Shown piece after piece: positions 15,121-24,253 of a DNA stretch of 64,000 nucleotides. Position 1 is the stretch's first letter; every line of letters starts with the position of its first letter. Made by a program: the position numbers and the translations under genes. The notes under the pieces are model-generated. The model was not told the origin of the DNA. It made no database searches and saw only the letters and a list, made by a program, of their open reading frames with translations. This DNA comes from Candidatus Lindowbacteria bacterium RIFCSPLOWO2_12_FULL_62_27 (GTDB lineage Bacteria > Lindowbacteria > 2-12-FULL-62-27): positions 62,001-126,000 of the forward strand of contig MFPR01000017.1 of the NCBI GenBank assembly GCA_001784175.1, in the 5' to 3' direction.

Positions 15121-16752
15121 ATGAAGGTCAAGAGACGCCCGTCTCTTCCCGCGGTCCCGCCGCCGCGTTTTTTGAACATCCCGGTTCATTATCTTGTTGC
15201 GCTCTTCCTGTTCGTTGTTCCCTCGGCTCTTTTCTTTCAAGTCCGGCATCACGAATTTTTCGACGTCGACGACCCGCCCTACGTGACGCAGAACGCGCAT
15301 GTTCAAATGGGCCTCGCGCGGGAGAGCATCGGGTGGGCGTTTACCGCAATCCACTCCGCCAACTGGCATCCGCTCACATGGCTGTCTCACATGCTGGACT
15401 GCCGGCTCTTCGGGCTCGATCCGTTTCATCACCATCTCACGAACGTCTATCTTCACAGCGCGAACGCCGTCCTGTTGTTTCTGCTTCTCCGGATGCTCAC
15501 CGGCGCGCTCTGGCGGGCGGCCTTTGTGGCCGCGGTCTTCGCCGTTCATCCTCTGGCCGTCGAGTCGGTGGCGTGGGTGGCCGAGCGCAAGAATGTCCTC
15601 AGCACGTTTTTCTGGTTTCTCACGATGGCGCTTTATGCCCGATACGTCCGCCGGCCGACGGGTCGGGCCTACGGGTGGGTGGCGCTGTCCCTGGCGCTGG
15701 GCCTCATGGCCAAACCGATGCTCGTGACCCTGCCGGTCGTTCTGTTCCTGATGGACTTCTGGCCGTTGAACCGCGCCGGGCCGCCGCGTTCGGTCCAATC
15801 CCTGATCTTCGAGAAAATCCCGCTCATGGCGCTGGCGGCCGCTTCATCCGCGATTACCATCGTCGCCCAGAAGTCGGACGCGGCCATGTACTCGCTCAAG
15901 GCGATTTCCCTGTCGGAGCGGCTCGTCAACGCGCTGCTGAGTTTCATCAAGTACATCGGCCTCATGGTATGGCCGGTGGATCTCGCCTTCTTCTACCCGT
16001 ACGATCGGGCGGCGCTTACGGGGTTGAACGCCCTGGGATTTGGGGCCGCCCTGGCCGCCGTCACGGGGATGGCCGTCGCGTCATTCCGTCGCCGGCCGTA
16101 TCTGGCCTTCGGGTGGTTCTGGTACCTGGTGACGCTCCTGCCGGTCATCGGGCTGGTTCAGGTCGGGTCGCAGGCGCTCGCGGACCGCTACACCTACGTG
16201 CCGCTGATCGGCCTGTACGTAATCATCGCGTGGGGAGTCCACGACCTGACCTGCGGGGTGAGGGGCGCGAGAATCACGGCGGCCGTCGCGGCCTTCGTCG
16301 TGATTGCGGCGCTCGCGCGGGCCACGTGGGTCCAGACCGGACTTTGGCGTGACAGCGTCACGATGTACACGCACGCCATCCGGGTGACCCGGGACAACGA
16401 CATGGCGCTCTACAATCTCGGGAACCTCTATCTGAAATCCGGCCGGTACGCCGACGCCGTCGAGCATTACTCGGAATCGGTCCGCATCAACGATCGCGAT
16501 CCGTGGGTCCTCAACAATCTCGGATACGCCCTGCACCGCGCCGGAAACCGGAAGGAGGCCGTCGTCCAGTACACGAAGGCGATCCAACTGAAACCGGATT
16601 ACGGCCGGGCCCGATACAATCTCGGCAACGCCCTCGCCGAAGAGGGAAATTACGCGGAGGCCGAGAAACAGTTCGCCGAAGCCGTGCGGTACGATCCGGC
16701 CAACCAGCACGCGCGCGCGAATCTGGAGAAAGTCCGGGCTATTCTCCGATGA
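15121..16752 (+). CDS. TMTC-like multi-pass membrane protein with C-terminal TPRs (putative GT-C glycosyltransferase)
   Basis: The 543-residue protein has about ten hydrophobic segments in residues 20-400 and TPR units from about 410 to the end ([50 protein letters not shown]). The first loop has [15 protein letters not shown] and the second [17 protein letters not shown] and [13 protein letters not shown], hallmarks of the TMTC/DUF1736 group. Animal TMTC proteins are O-mannosyltransferases using dolichyl-phosphate mannose; bacterial members are uncharacterised but have the same GT-C-like layout with acidic residues in the first outer loop. It lies 6 bp after deoC but is probably functionally unrelated. 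Its last 14 bp overlap the convergent yjbQ. Confidence 0.8.
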   Translation: MKVKRRPSLPAVPPPRFLNIPVHYLVALFLFVVPSALFFQVRHHEFFDVDDPPYVTQNAHVQMGLARESIGWAFTAIHSANWHPLTWLSHMLDCRLFGLDPFHHHLTNVYLHSANAVLLFLLLRMLTGALWRAAFVAAVFAVHPLAVESVAWVAERKNVLSTFFWFLTMALYARYVRRPTGRAYGWVALSLALGLMAKPMLVTLPVVLFLMDFWPLNRAGPPRSVQSLIFEKIPLMALAAASSAITIVAQKSDAAMYSLKAISLSERLVNALLSFIKYIGLMVWPVDLAFFYPYDRAALTGLNALGFGAALAAVTGMAVASFRRRPYLAFGWFWYLVTLLPVIGLVQVGSQALADRYTYVPLIGLYVIIAWGVHDLTCGVRGARITAAVAAFVVIAALARATWVQTGLWRDSVTMYTHAIRVTRDNDMALYNLGNLYLKSGRYADAVEHYSESVRINDRDPWVLNNLGYALHRAGNRKEAVVQYTKAIQLKPDYGRARYNLGNALAEEGNYAEAEKQFAEAVRYDPANQHARANLEKVRAILR

Positions 16753-17152
16753 TCTTCACCAGCACGCGTTTTCGCCGCTGACCGTCGAACTCGCCGTAAT
16801 GAATCCGTTCCCACGGCCCGAAGTCCAGCTTGCCGTTCGTGATCGCCACAACGACCTCGCGTCCCATGAGATTGCGCTTGAGATGCGCGTCGCCGTTGTC
16901 TTCGCCGGTGTTGTGATGCGCATAATCCCTGCCGTAGGGCGCCATCTTCTCGGCCCACTCGATCTGGTCCTTGTAGAGGCCGGGCTCGGCGTCGTTGATG
17001 AAGACGCTGGCGGTGATGTGCATCGCGTTCACGAGGCACAGCCCCTCTTTCACGCCGCTCTTTTTCACCACCTGCTCGACCTGGCTTGTGATGTCCTGGA
17101 TCGTGCAGCGGTCTTTCGTGTTAAACCAGAGGTATTCGGTTGTTGATTTCAT
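16739..17152 (-). CDS. yjbQ: YjbQ/UPF0047 family protein
   Basis: The 137-residue protein starts at ATG 17152; upstream in-frame sequence would add residues unlike the family. It has the UPF0047 signature: [70 protein letters not shown]. Members show weak thiamine-phosphate synthase activity in E. coli mutants, but their main role is unknown. The His/Asp/Glu cluster that binds a metal in solved structures is intact. The gene is divergent from ispG. Confidence 0.9.
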   Translation of the reverse strand: MKSTTEYLWFNTKDRCTIQDITSQVEQVVKKSGVKEGLCLVNAMHITASVFINDAEPGLYKDQIEWAEKMAPYGRDYAHHNTGEDNGDAHLKRNLMGREVVVAITNGKLDFGPWERIHYGEFDGQRRKRVLVKIIGE

Positions 17153-17163
17153 AGCGGTATAAT
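17135..17163 (+). promoter_or_regulatory. Promoter for ispG
   Basis: A perfect -10 box TATAAT (17158-17163) follows TTCGGT (17135-17140) after 17 bp. It leaves a leader of about 20 nt before the GTG start at 17190, with AGGGAGG in between. The -35 box lies within the start of yjbQ on the other strand. It probably drives ispG and the overlapping gene at 18413. Confidence 0.6.
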
Positions 17164-17189
17164 ATTGTTTAGAAGGGAGGAATTCGCAA

Positions 17190-18416
17190 GTGAGTAATAT
17201 TGGCAGAAAATCCACAGTTCAAGTCCGGGTCGGCGGTGTGGCCGTCGGCGGGGGCGCGCCGGTCGTGGTCCAGTCGATGACGAACACCGACACGGCAGAC
17301 GCTGCGTCGACCGCCCGGCAGGTCGTGGACTTGGCGCGGGCGGGATCGGAACTCGTGCGGATCACGGTCAACGTGCCGGAAGCGGCGCGCGCCGTGCCGG
17401 AAATCCGGCGGCGCGTGCGGGATGCCGGCGTCAGCGTGCCCATCATCGGGGACTTTCATTACAACGGACACCAGCTCCTCACGGATTTCCCCGACTGCGC
17501 CAAATCGCTCGACAAGTACCGGATCAATCCCGGCAACGTCGGCGTCGGCCGCGCGCGGGACGAGCGGTTCTCGACGATCTGCCGGATCGCCGCCGATCAC
17601 GGCGTGCCGGTGCGGATCGGCGTGAACGGCGGGTCGCTCAACCAGGAGCTGGTGACCGCCAAGATGGAGGAAAACACGCGCCGAAATCTCGGCCGCACCT
17701 CTCAGGAAATCGTCAACGACTGCATGGTCATCTCCGCGCTCGAGTCCACGGACCTGGCGCTGAAAGTCGGGCTTCGCAAAGACCAGATCATCATCTCCTG
17801 CAAAGTTTCCAATCCGAACGATCTGATCCGGGTCTATCAGGATCTCTCGCAAAAAACCGACCAGCCGCTCCATCTGGGCCTGACGGAGGCCGGCATGGGA
17901 TCGAAGGGCATCGTCAGTTCCGCGATCGCGTGCGGGATTCTCCTGCATCAGGGCATCGGCGACACGATCCGCGTGTCGCTTACCCCGGAAGTCGGCGGCG
18001 ACCGGACGAAGGAGGTGCAGGTCGCGCAGGAGATCCTGCAGTCCCTCGGCATCCGCTCGTTCTCGCCGGCCGTCACCGCCTGCCCGGGCTGCGGCCGGAC
18101 AACGAGCACGGTGTTTCAGGAGCTGGCCGAGCAGGTACAGGGATATCTGCGCGAGAGAATGCCGGCCTGGAAGGAAAAATACGAGGGCGTGGAGGAGATG
18201 AAACTGGCCGTGATGGGTTGCGTGGTGAACGGCCCGGGCGAATCGAAGTCCGCGCACATCGGGATCAGCCTCCCGGGCACAGGCGAGGAACCGACCGCGC
18301 CGGTGTTCATCGACGGTCGCAAAGCCGCGACGCTGAAAGGCGCCCCGGACCGCCTCGCGGCCGATTTCCGCGCGCTGGTGGAGGACTATGTGGCGCGGAC
18401 GTTCGCAAAGAAATGA
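17190..18416 (+). CDS. ispG: 4-hydroxy-3-methylbut-2-enyl diphosphate synthase IspG (GcpE)
   Basis: The 408-residue protein has the whole IspG pattern: [13 protein letters not shown] and [10 protein letters not shown] in the TIM barrel, [34 protein letters not shown], then the iron-sulfur domain with CPGCGRT and [10 protein letters not shown], whose cysteines bind the 4Fe-4S cluster. It makes HMBPP in the MEP pathway of isoprenoid synthesis. GTG start with AGGGAGG nine bases upstream. The length fits the bacterial form without the plant insertion. Its stop overlaps the next gene (ATGA). Confidence 0.97.
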   Translation: MSNIGRKSTVQVRVGGVAVGGGAPVVVQSMTNTDTADAASTARQVVDLARAGSELVRITVNVPEAARAVPEIRRRVRDAGVSVPIIGDFHYNGHQLLTDFPDCAKSLDKYRINPGNVGVGRARDERFSTICRIAADHGVPVRIGVNGGSLNQELVTAKMEENTRRNLGRTSQEIVNDCMVISALESTDLALKVGLRKDQIIISCKVSNPNDLIRVYQDLSQKTDQPLHLGLTEAGMGSKGIVSSAIACGILLHQGIGDTIRVSLTPEVGGDRTKEVQVAQEILQSLGIRSFSPAVTACPGCGRTTSTVFQELAEQVQGYLRERMPAWKEKYEGVEEMKLAVMGCVVNGPGESKSAHIGISLPGTGEEPTAPVFIDGRKAATLKGAPDRLAADFRALVEDYVARTFAKK

Positions 18417-18838
18417 GCCGGTTTCCGGTTTCGGTGGACAAGGAGCGGGAACTGCTTGAGCGGATGGCGGCGCTCGGAGTTTTCGAATCCGATATCGATG
18501 AGGCCTTCACGCACTCAGGCGGCCACGGCGGGCAGAACGTGAACAAAGTCGCGACCTGCGTCCTCCTGACGCACCGGCCGACCGGCGTGCGCGTGCGGTG
18601 CCAGGAGGAGCGGTCGCAGGGTCTCAACCGCTTTCTGGCCCGGCGGATATTGGCCGACCGGATCGAAACGATTCAGATCGGGAAAAAATCGGAGGAGCAG
18701 CAGCGCATTCAGAAAATCCGACGGCAAAAACGCCGCCGGTCCCGCCGCGCCCGGCTCAAGATGCTCGCGGAGAAACATCATCGAAGTGACATCAAAACCG
18801 CCCGGCAGGGCGTCCGGCCGCACGCGGTGACGGACTAA
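18413..18838 (+). CDS. GGQ-domain peptide-chain-release-factor-like protein
   Basis: The 141-residue protein is a lone RF-1 catalytic domain. It contains [22 protein letters not shown], with the GGQ motif that triggers peptidyl-tRNA hydrolysis, then [23 protein letters not shown] long basic C-terminus follows ([16 protein letters not shown]). Like ArfB it lacks codon-reading domains, so it may rescue stalled ribosomes. ArfB itself has a different tail, and several related small families exist, so I give no symbol. Overlap with ispG suggests co-expression. The convergent PfpI gene shares its last four bases. Confidence 0.85.
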   Translation: MSRFPVSVDKERELLERMAALGVFESDIDEAFTHSGGHGGQNVNKVATCVLLTHRPTGVRVRCQEERSQGLNRFLARRILADRIETIQIGKKSEEQQRIQKIRRQKRRRSRRARLKMLAEKHHRSDIKTARQGVRPHAVTD

Positions 18839-19347
18839 CCCGACAGCTTCTTCAGAATCTCCCTGCAGAACGCCGGCAGGTCCTCCGGTTTGCGGGACGT
18901 GATGAGGTTGCCGTCCACGACGACCTCCCGGTCGAGCCACTTCGCGCCGGCCGCGGTCATGTCGTCCTTGATCGCGGAAAACGACGTGCAGGTCCGGCCT
19001 TTCACGATGCCGGCCGAGATCAGCACCCAGCCCGCGTGGCAGATCGCGCCGACGACCTTGCCCGCGCGGTCCATGTCGCGCACGAACTTATTGACCAACG
19101 GGAACCGCCGCAGGATGTCCGGCGCGTAGCCGCCCGGGATGATGACGGCGTCGAACCGCGCCGCGCGCGCCTTGCCGATCGACGTGTCGACCTTCGCCGG
19201 ATAGCCGACCTTGGATTTGTATTCGTCCTTGGTGCCGGTCCCGACCAAGACCACCTCGTGGCCCGCTTCGCGAAACCGCAGCGCCGGGTACCACACCTCG
19301 AGTTCCTGGTAGAGGTCCTCCACCAGGACAGCGATTTTCTTTTTCAT
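18835..19347 (-). CDS. DJ-1/PfpI family protein
   Basis: The 170-residue protein has the PfpI fold: KIAVLVEDLYQELEVWYPALRFREAG with the conserved Glu, FDAVIIPGGYAPD, and GAICHAGWVLISAG holding the nucleophile Cys and next-door His of the elbow. DREVVVDGNLITSRKPEDLPAFCREI is the normal end. Relatives include YhbO/YajL-type stress proteins and general protease PfpI; glyoxalase or deglycase activities have been proposed. No substrate can be inferred. Confidence 0.93.
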   Translation of the reverse strand: MKKKIAVLVEDLYQELEVWYPALRFREAGHEVVLVGTGTKDEYKSKVGYPAKVDTSIGKARAARFDAVIIPGGYAPDILRRFPLVNKFVRDMDRAGKVVGAICHAGWVLISAGIVKGRTCTSFSAIKDDMTAAGAKWLDREVVVDGNLITSRKPEDLPAFCREILKKLSG

Positions 19348-19459
19348 CGGCGTAGAGGCTAATCCGCCTCCGGATCGCTGTCAATCCCGAAAAGGGTTGC
19401 GATTTTCCGCCAACCGGTGCATAATCTGAGTGTTCGGAACGTCAGGGTCATTCGGATTC

Positions 19460-20977
19460 ATGAAAAGGTCCAGTAAAATATTATTGATTGAAGACAATCC
19501 GGACGATGTCATCATCGTGGAGGACGCGCTGAAAGAGGGAGGCGGACGGGCAACGCTGTCACTCGAGACGGCGGATTGTCTGTCCACCGGGCTGAAAATC
19601 CTCGAGCGTGGCGACATCGACGCGGTCATTCTGGACCTCAAGCTGCCCGACAGCACGGGCGAGACGACGATCCTCAAAACCCGCGCCGCCGCGCCCGCCG
19701 TTCCCATCGTGGTTCTCACCGGGACTGACGACGAGGGCATGGCGGTGGAATCCATTCAAAAAGGCACGCATGATTATCTCGTCAAGGGCAAAGTCGACGG
19801 CCCCGGCCTGGTGCGCGCTCTGCACTTCGCCATGGTGCGGCAGCGCTGTCAGATCGAGATGGAGCAGATCCGGATTCTGGAACGGATGGTCGACCTCGGG
19901 CGGCTGGCGGCCGGGGTGGCCAATGAAATCAACAATGCGGTGTCCGGCGTCGTCGGCATGGCGGAACTGCTCCGGCGCGGCCAGGGCCGGGGCAACGAGC
20001 TGGAGATCGTCATTCAGGAGGGCCACCGGATTTCCCAGATCGCGCGGAATCTCATCCAATATACGAGGCCGGACGCGCCGGCGACCGGGGACATCGACGT
20101 GGCGGAGTTCATCGCCAAGACCCTGGATATGGCCCGGCCGCATCTCATGCTCCACCGGATCAAACTCGAAACGAGCGTTGCGAAGGATCTGCCGGCGATC
20201 CAGATCAACGAATTGCACGCCCAGCAAATTCTGCTGAACCTCATCCTCAACGGCTGCGACGCGATGCCGGACGGCGGCCAGATCGAGATCGAGGCCGGCC
20301 GAAGGAATGAATTCGTTCGATTCGTCATCTCCGACAGCGGCCCCGGCATCCCGGAGGACCTTCTGCCGAAAATTTTCGATCCTTTTTACTCCACAAAACC
20401 GAGAATTCCGTCCTTCGGGTTGGGGCTGTCGGTGGTCGCCGGGCTGGTTCGATCCTGCGGCGGCCGGATCCGGGCGGCCAACCGGCCGGAGGGCGGCGCG
20501 GTGTTTACGGTTCATCTTCCGATCGGCCCTGTCCCGGCCACGCCGTTGCGGTCGAAGCCCCGGGTTCTCGACGCCGCGCCGAGCCACCTCAGCATTCTGG
20601 TGGTGGACGACGAGCCTCATGTGCGGGACGTGTGCAAGCGGTATCTGGAGAGAATCGGAAACCGCGTGGTCGAGGCCGGGGGCGTGGCGGAAGCCATGCA
20701 GTGTCTTCTGGCCGAGCCGTTCGACGTCGTCCTGTGCGACCGGTATCTTCAGGATCAGGACGGGTTGGTGCTCTACGAAACGCTGAAGGAGCGGGGGAGG
20801 CTTGAAGCGACGCGGTTCGTGCTGATGTCGGGCGTTTCTTCCGATGAGCCGGAACTGGCGTTCCCCCGGCTGACCAAGCCGTTTTCATTCGAGGAACTGG
20901 GTCATGTGATCCGGCGCGTGGGATCAGGCGCCGCGCGCGGCCGCAACAAATTTGACAGCCCCCGCGCCGCGCGGTAA
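19460..20977 (+). CDS. Hybrid receiver - histidine kinase-like - receiver protein lacking the H-box histidine
   Basis: Starting at ATG 19460 gives 505 residues; a GTG at 19430 is a weaker option. Order: receiver 1 (KILLIEDNPDDV, phospho-Asp in LDLKLPD), dimerisation helix, HATPase (LNLILNGCDAM, DSGPGIPEDLLPKIFDPFYSTK, FGLGLSV) and receiver 2 (ILVVDDEPHVRDV, Asp in VVLCDRYLQDQDG). In the dimerisation helix the expected AHEINNP reads ANEINNA: codon AAT at 19922 (Asn155) replaces the phospho-accepting His. The ATPase boxes and both receiver Asp residues are intact. Either the protein signals without autophosphorylation or the first receiver is fed by another kinase. It has no membrane segment. 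Confidence 0.9.
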   Translation: MKRSSKILLIEDNPDDVIIVEDALKEGGGRATLSLETADCLSTGLKILERGDIDAVILDLKLPDSTGETTILKTRAAAPAVPIVVLTGTDDEGMAVESIQKGTHDYLVKGKVDGPGLVRALHFAMVRQRCQIEMEQIRILERMVDLGRLAAGVANEINNAVSGVVGMAELLRRGQGRGNELEIVIQEGHRISQIARNLIQYTRPDAPATGDIDVAEFIAKTLDMARPHLMLHRIKLETSVAKDLPAIQINELHAQQILLNLILNGCDAMPDGGQIEIEAGRRNEFVRFVISDSGPGIPEDLLPKIFDPFYSTKPRIPSFGLGLSVVAGLVRSCGGRIRAANRPEGGAVFTVHLPIGPVPATPLRSKPRVLDAAPSHLSILVVDDEPHVRDVCKRYLERIGNRVVEAGGVAEAMQCLLAEPFDVVLCDRYLQDQDGLVLYETLKERGRLEATRFVLMSGVSSDEPELAFPRLTKPFSFEELGHVIRRVGSGAARGRNKFDSPRAAR

Positions 20978-21025
20978 AATCCTACTGTTCCACTGAGGGA
21001 ACCACAAACCGCCAGGAGGGCACCC

Positions 21026-21442
21026 ATGGCTTCGGAGATTGCCGTAAGTTCCGCCGTATCGTTTTTCCAGAACATTCCCAAAACGCCCGGCAAGCCGCTG
21101 GACCTGACGTTCAGCACCAAGACCACGAGTTCCGACATCGCCGGCGACGCGCTCAAGTTCGCGGACCAGCTTGTCACGCTCGTCAATCAAACCGAGGGCA
21201 CCGACACCGACACGACAACGGTCAACATTGACGAGTTCACGCGGCTGGCCAGTGGCGACCGCATCAAGAAATTTTCACAGATTACCGACACCGCTCAGAA
21301 AAGCCTCATTCAGGAAACGTTCGAGGACATCACCAAAGGCCGGCCCTTGGCCACCGCGTCGGACCTCGCCGAGTATCTGCGATTCCGGGACGGCAGGGAC
21401 GGGACGACCGACGGCAAGGCCGCCATCAATTTTCTGATATAA
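21026..21442 (+). CDS. Hypothetical protein with EF-hand-like loop
   Basis: The 138-residue protein starts at an ATG behind a strong AGGAGG. It has no signal peptide or membrane segment. I do not recognise a family. Two stretches rich in Asp/Thr/Gly stand out: TDTDTTTVNIDEF has the acidic spacing and terminal Glu-Phe of an EF-hand loop, and RDGRDGTTDGKAAINF is similar but less regular. Helical stretches lie around them, so a calcium-binding pair is possible but weakly supported. It stands alone between the hybrid kinase gene and a convergent phosphodiesterase gene whose end it overlaps by 17 bp. Confidence 0.6.
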   Translation: MASEIAVSSAVSFFQNIPKTPGKPLDLTFSTKTTSSDIAGDALKFADQLVTLVNQTEGTDTDTTTVNIDEFTRLASGDRIKKFSQITDTAQKSLIQETFEDITKGRPLATASDLAEYLRFRDGRDGTTDGKAAINFLI

Positions 21443-23075
21443 GCTCTTCCAGCGCGGTGCCGTCGAGCCCGTCCGGCGTCGCCACGCCCAGAATGCGCGC
21501 GAGGGTCGGCGCAAGGTCCACGGTGCGGACCGGCCGGTTCGCCGTCTTCGGCGCCGCCTGCCAGCCATAAAACAGGAGCGGCACGCGGGCGTCGTAGTCG
21601 TACGGCGATCCATGATTGGCGCCGCGCGGCGCGCCCTGCGTGATCAGATACGGTTTGGGGATGAGGTACAGGTCGGCGCCTTTTTCGGGATGGAACGAGT
21701 GAAGCATCTGTTGGCCGACGGGATTGAGATCCCGTGGATGGAGAAGTTCCTCGCGGTCCAAGATATGCGCGATCCACGTTTCCGTAGACGCGAGGAGCCG
21801 GACCTCCTCGTAGAGATCCTGCGGATCGATCCGGCGCCGCGCAAGTTCCTCGTGATCGAAATGTATGTTCTCCTGGCCTCGGAACAGAAACAGCCGTGCC
21901 GCCGACTCGTATTTTTTTTCCAATTCGTCGAAGAGCCGCGTCCGGAACGCCTTGACCTCGGCCGACACCCGCGCCGCCGGCAGACCCTTCGACCGGCAGA
22001 CTTCCGCCAGCGGCATGACGCCGTGGTCGCTGGTCAACACGAGAAGTACACGCCCGCGGCCGAATCGCTGCTCCACGAATTGCACGAACGCTCCAAGTTC
22101 CCGGTCCACCCGGATCGCCGCGTCCATCGCCTCCTGGCTGTTGGGGCCGAAGGCATGGCCGAGAACGTCGAACGCGGACAGGCTGACCGCGAGGAGGTCG
22201 GGGTGGTCGTCCAGCCCGATCCGGGTCGACTCGATCAGGTGCCGCGCCAGCTTCACCGTCAACTCATCCAACCAGGGAAACGCCATGAAGGCCCCGAATC
22301 CATCGGAAGCCGGCCGGCCGGTCAGCCGGTGGGGGAACACCGGCGAGTCTTCATCCCTCGAAATCATATTTTCTCCCGGCGCGTCGTCCGCGCCGGCGTA
22401 GGTTCGGTAGAGCTTTTCGTCCTTGAGCGCCCTCTGCCAGTCCTTTCCGAAGAACGGCTCCACCCGGTTGCGCGCGTTAAAGATCTGGACGGCTTTCGGA
22501 ATCGTGTCGGCATAATAGGTGCTGGTCGTGAAGCCGCCTGCCTGGGGGTGAAACCAGATCGCTCCATCGGGCCGCTGTCCTCCCAGAAGAACGGCCGAAC
22601 GGTCCTTGCCCGCGACGGAGTAGACGAGGGACTGCGAGTCGGCCTCTTTCATCCAATCGCCCAGGGCCGTCGCCTGGACGTTCCGGTACGAAGCGCCCCG
22701 GCCGTCCGCGCCCAAAATCCGCGACTGGCGGTCTTCGACGGAGTACACGATCCGGCGTTCGGTCCGGTCATAAAATTCGTTGGCCGGCACGCCGGCCGGT
22801 CCGGGATGGCGGCCGGACAGGAGCACGAAATGTCCGGGCGCGGTCTGGGTCAACGCATGATCGTGGCGCGCCTGGAGAAACCGCAGCCCGCGATCGCGAA
22901 ACGTCTTGAACGCGCCCGTAAACACCGGCCCCAGCCGGTCCAGCAGATCAGGGGTGAGCTGATCGACGACGATGACCACCACCAGCCGGGGCGGCGCCGC
23001 GTTTTTCGGGACGGCCAAAGCGACCCCGGCGGCGCAGACAACGCCGGCGAGGATGATCCAAAATCGCGATCGCAT
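21426..23075 (-). CDS. Alkaline-phosphatase-superfamily phosphodiesterase (PafA-like), secreted
   Basis: Starting at ATG 23075, the 549-residue protein has a signal peptide (MRSRFWIILAGVVCAAGVALA). The metal-binding and nucleophile pattern of the type I phosphodiesterase / PafA group follows: VVVDQLTPDLLDRL, ARHDHALTQTAPGHFVLLSGRHPG (nucleophile Thr before APGH), VSLSAFDVLGHAFGP, LLVLTSDHGVMPLAEV and GANHGSPYDYDARVPLLF. The set gives the two-zinc site of the superfamily. Members hydrolyse phosphate mono- or diesters in the periplasm, often for phosphate scavenging. The substrate cannot be told. It is complete and convergent with the small gene at 21026. Confidence 0.88.
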   Translation of the reverse strand: MRSRFWIILAGVVCAAGVALAVPKNAAPPRLVVVIVVDQLTPDLLDRLGPVFTGAFKTFRDRGLRFLQARHDHALTQTAPGHFVLLSGRHPGPAGVPANEFYDRTERRIVYSVEDRQSRILGADGRGASYRNVQATALGDWMKEADSQSLVYSVAGKDRSAVLLGGQRPDGAIWFHPQAGGFTTSTYYADTIPKAVQIFNARNRVEPFFGKDWQRALKDEKLYRTYAGADDAPGENMISRDEDSPVFPHRLTGRPASDGFGAFMAFPWLDELTVKLARHLIESTRIGLDDHPDLLAVSLSAFDVLGHAFGPNSQEAMDAAIRVDRELGAFVQFVEQRFGRGRVLLVLTSDHGVMPLAEVCRSKGLPAARVSAEVKAFRTRLFDELEKKYESAARLFLFRGQENIHFDHEELARRRIDPQDLYEEVRLLASTETWIAHILDREELLHPRDLNPVGQQMLHSFHPEKGADLYLIPKPYLITQGAPRGANHGSPYDYDARVPLLFYGWQAAPKTANRPVRTVDLAPTLARILGVATPDGLDGTALEELISEN

Positions 23076-23121
23076 GAGGGTGACCCTATCCCAAAAGGCG
23101 GCCTGCGGCAATCACTTGCCC

Positions 23122-24177
23122 TCAGGCAGCGGGCCGGAACTGGCGGGAGCCGAAGAAGCGGCAGAAGATTTTGTGTTTGTCCTCGCAGGGCGAGTTGGCC
23201 GCCACAAACGCGCGGCCGGCGTCGGTGAACCGGGTTTGGCCGATCAGGTGTTCGATGACCGGCAGCTCGCAGGGCGACACCGGGATCCATCCCGCCTGGC
23301 GCATCGCGTAGCCGAGATGGATGTCCTCGTATCCGGCGACGCCGTAGAGGTCGCCGCGCCAGCCACCCGCGTCGCGCAGGGCGCGCCGGGTCGTGAGGAG
23401 ATTGAATCCGGAGACCCATGAGAGGGGCAGGCTGTAGGCCGGGAAGAAGACTTTCTGGTAATATTCCTCGCGCTCGCCGTCGAAACAGTCAAGCACGCCG
23501 AACTGCCCCGTCGCGCCGATCCGGGGATGGACGAGGAAAGACCGCATGAGCTGGCCGATCCAGTCCGGCGAGTGGATGAGGACGTCGTTGTTCAAAAAGA
23601 TCAGGTGCTCGAACCGCGCCGCCGCCACGCCCTGATTGTTCGCCTCCGAAAACCCGAGGTTCCGGCCGTTCCGGATCACGCGCAGCCGCCGTTCCGACGG
23701 CGCCAGCCGCGCCAGCTCCCGGGGCGTGTCATCCTCGGAGCCGTTGTCGATCACGACCACTTCGTACTCGGGCCACACTGTTTTTGAGAACATCGTCGCC
23801 AGCGTGTCGCGCGTGAACGCCCACTGGTTCCACGCGGGAATGATCACCGACACCGGCGGCTGCTCCGGCGGATCGTACCGGTAGGCCGGGTCGGACATGA
23901 GGGCCAGGAGGTCGTCGGCCGCCAGCCGCAGCAGCCGGATCTGGTGAATCTTGCAGATCGCGGGGTCAATCTCCGACCGGTCCCGGCCAAACCATCCGCT
24001 CCAGAGATTGAGTTCGAAGATGTTCAGGATCGTCCCGAGGTACGTGTTCAGATCCGACTTGGACTCAAGGAACCTTTCAATCCGCGGCAACTGCCGCCGG
24101 ATTTCCTCCTCCGTCGGCGCCTCGATCCTCGTCCGGAGCATCATCAGGTAGTCGTAAAACGGCTCGTCCAGATTCAT
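23122..24177 (-). CDS. Family 2 glycosyltransferase
   Basis: The 351-residue protein starts at ATG 24177 (MNLDEPFYDYL); the frame is open further upstream but that part looks non-coding. After a helical N-terminus (1-115) comes a GT-A domain: VSVIIPAWNQWAFTRDTLATM, VVVIDNGSEDDT, GRNLGFSEANNQG and IFLNNDV, an Asn-Asn-Asp in the metal-binding DXD place. WVSGFNLLTTRRALRDAGGW and YEDIHLGYAMRQAGW match the acceptor-side motif of rhamnosyl-type GT2s. It probably adds a sugar to a surface polysaccharide or glycoprotein. It is isolated from other sugar genes. Confidence 0.88.
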   Translation of the reverse strand: MNLDEPFYDYLMMLRTRIEAPTEEEIRRQLPRIERFLESKSDLNTYLGTILNIFELNLWSGWFGRDRSEIDPAICKIHQIRLLRLAADDLLALMSDPAYRYDPPEQPPVSVIIPAWNQWAFTRDTLATMFSKTVWPEYEVVVIDNGSEDDTPRELARLAPSERRLRVIRNGRNLGFSEANNQGVAAARFEHLIFLNNDVLIHSPDWIGQLMRSFLVHPRIGATGQFGVLDCFDGEREEYYQKVFFPAYSLPLSWVSGFNLLTTRRALRDAGGWRGDLYGVAGYEDIHLGYAMRQAGWIPVSPCELPVIEHLIGQTRFTDAGRAFVAANSPCEDKHKIFCRFFGSRQFRPAA

Positions 24178-24253
24178 ACATCTCTTATCGGCACGCGCTC
24201 GCGCGCTGTCCAGCCTTGACCTCTGGTTCGCCGGTTTGGTAGCGTCGGTCCCA

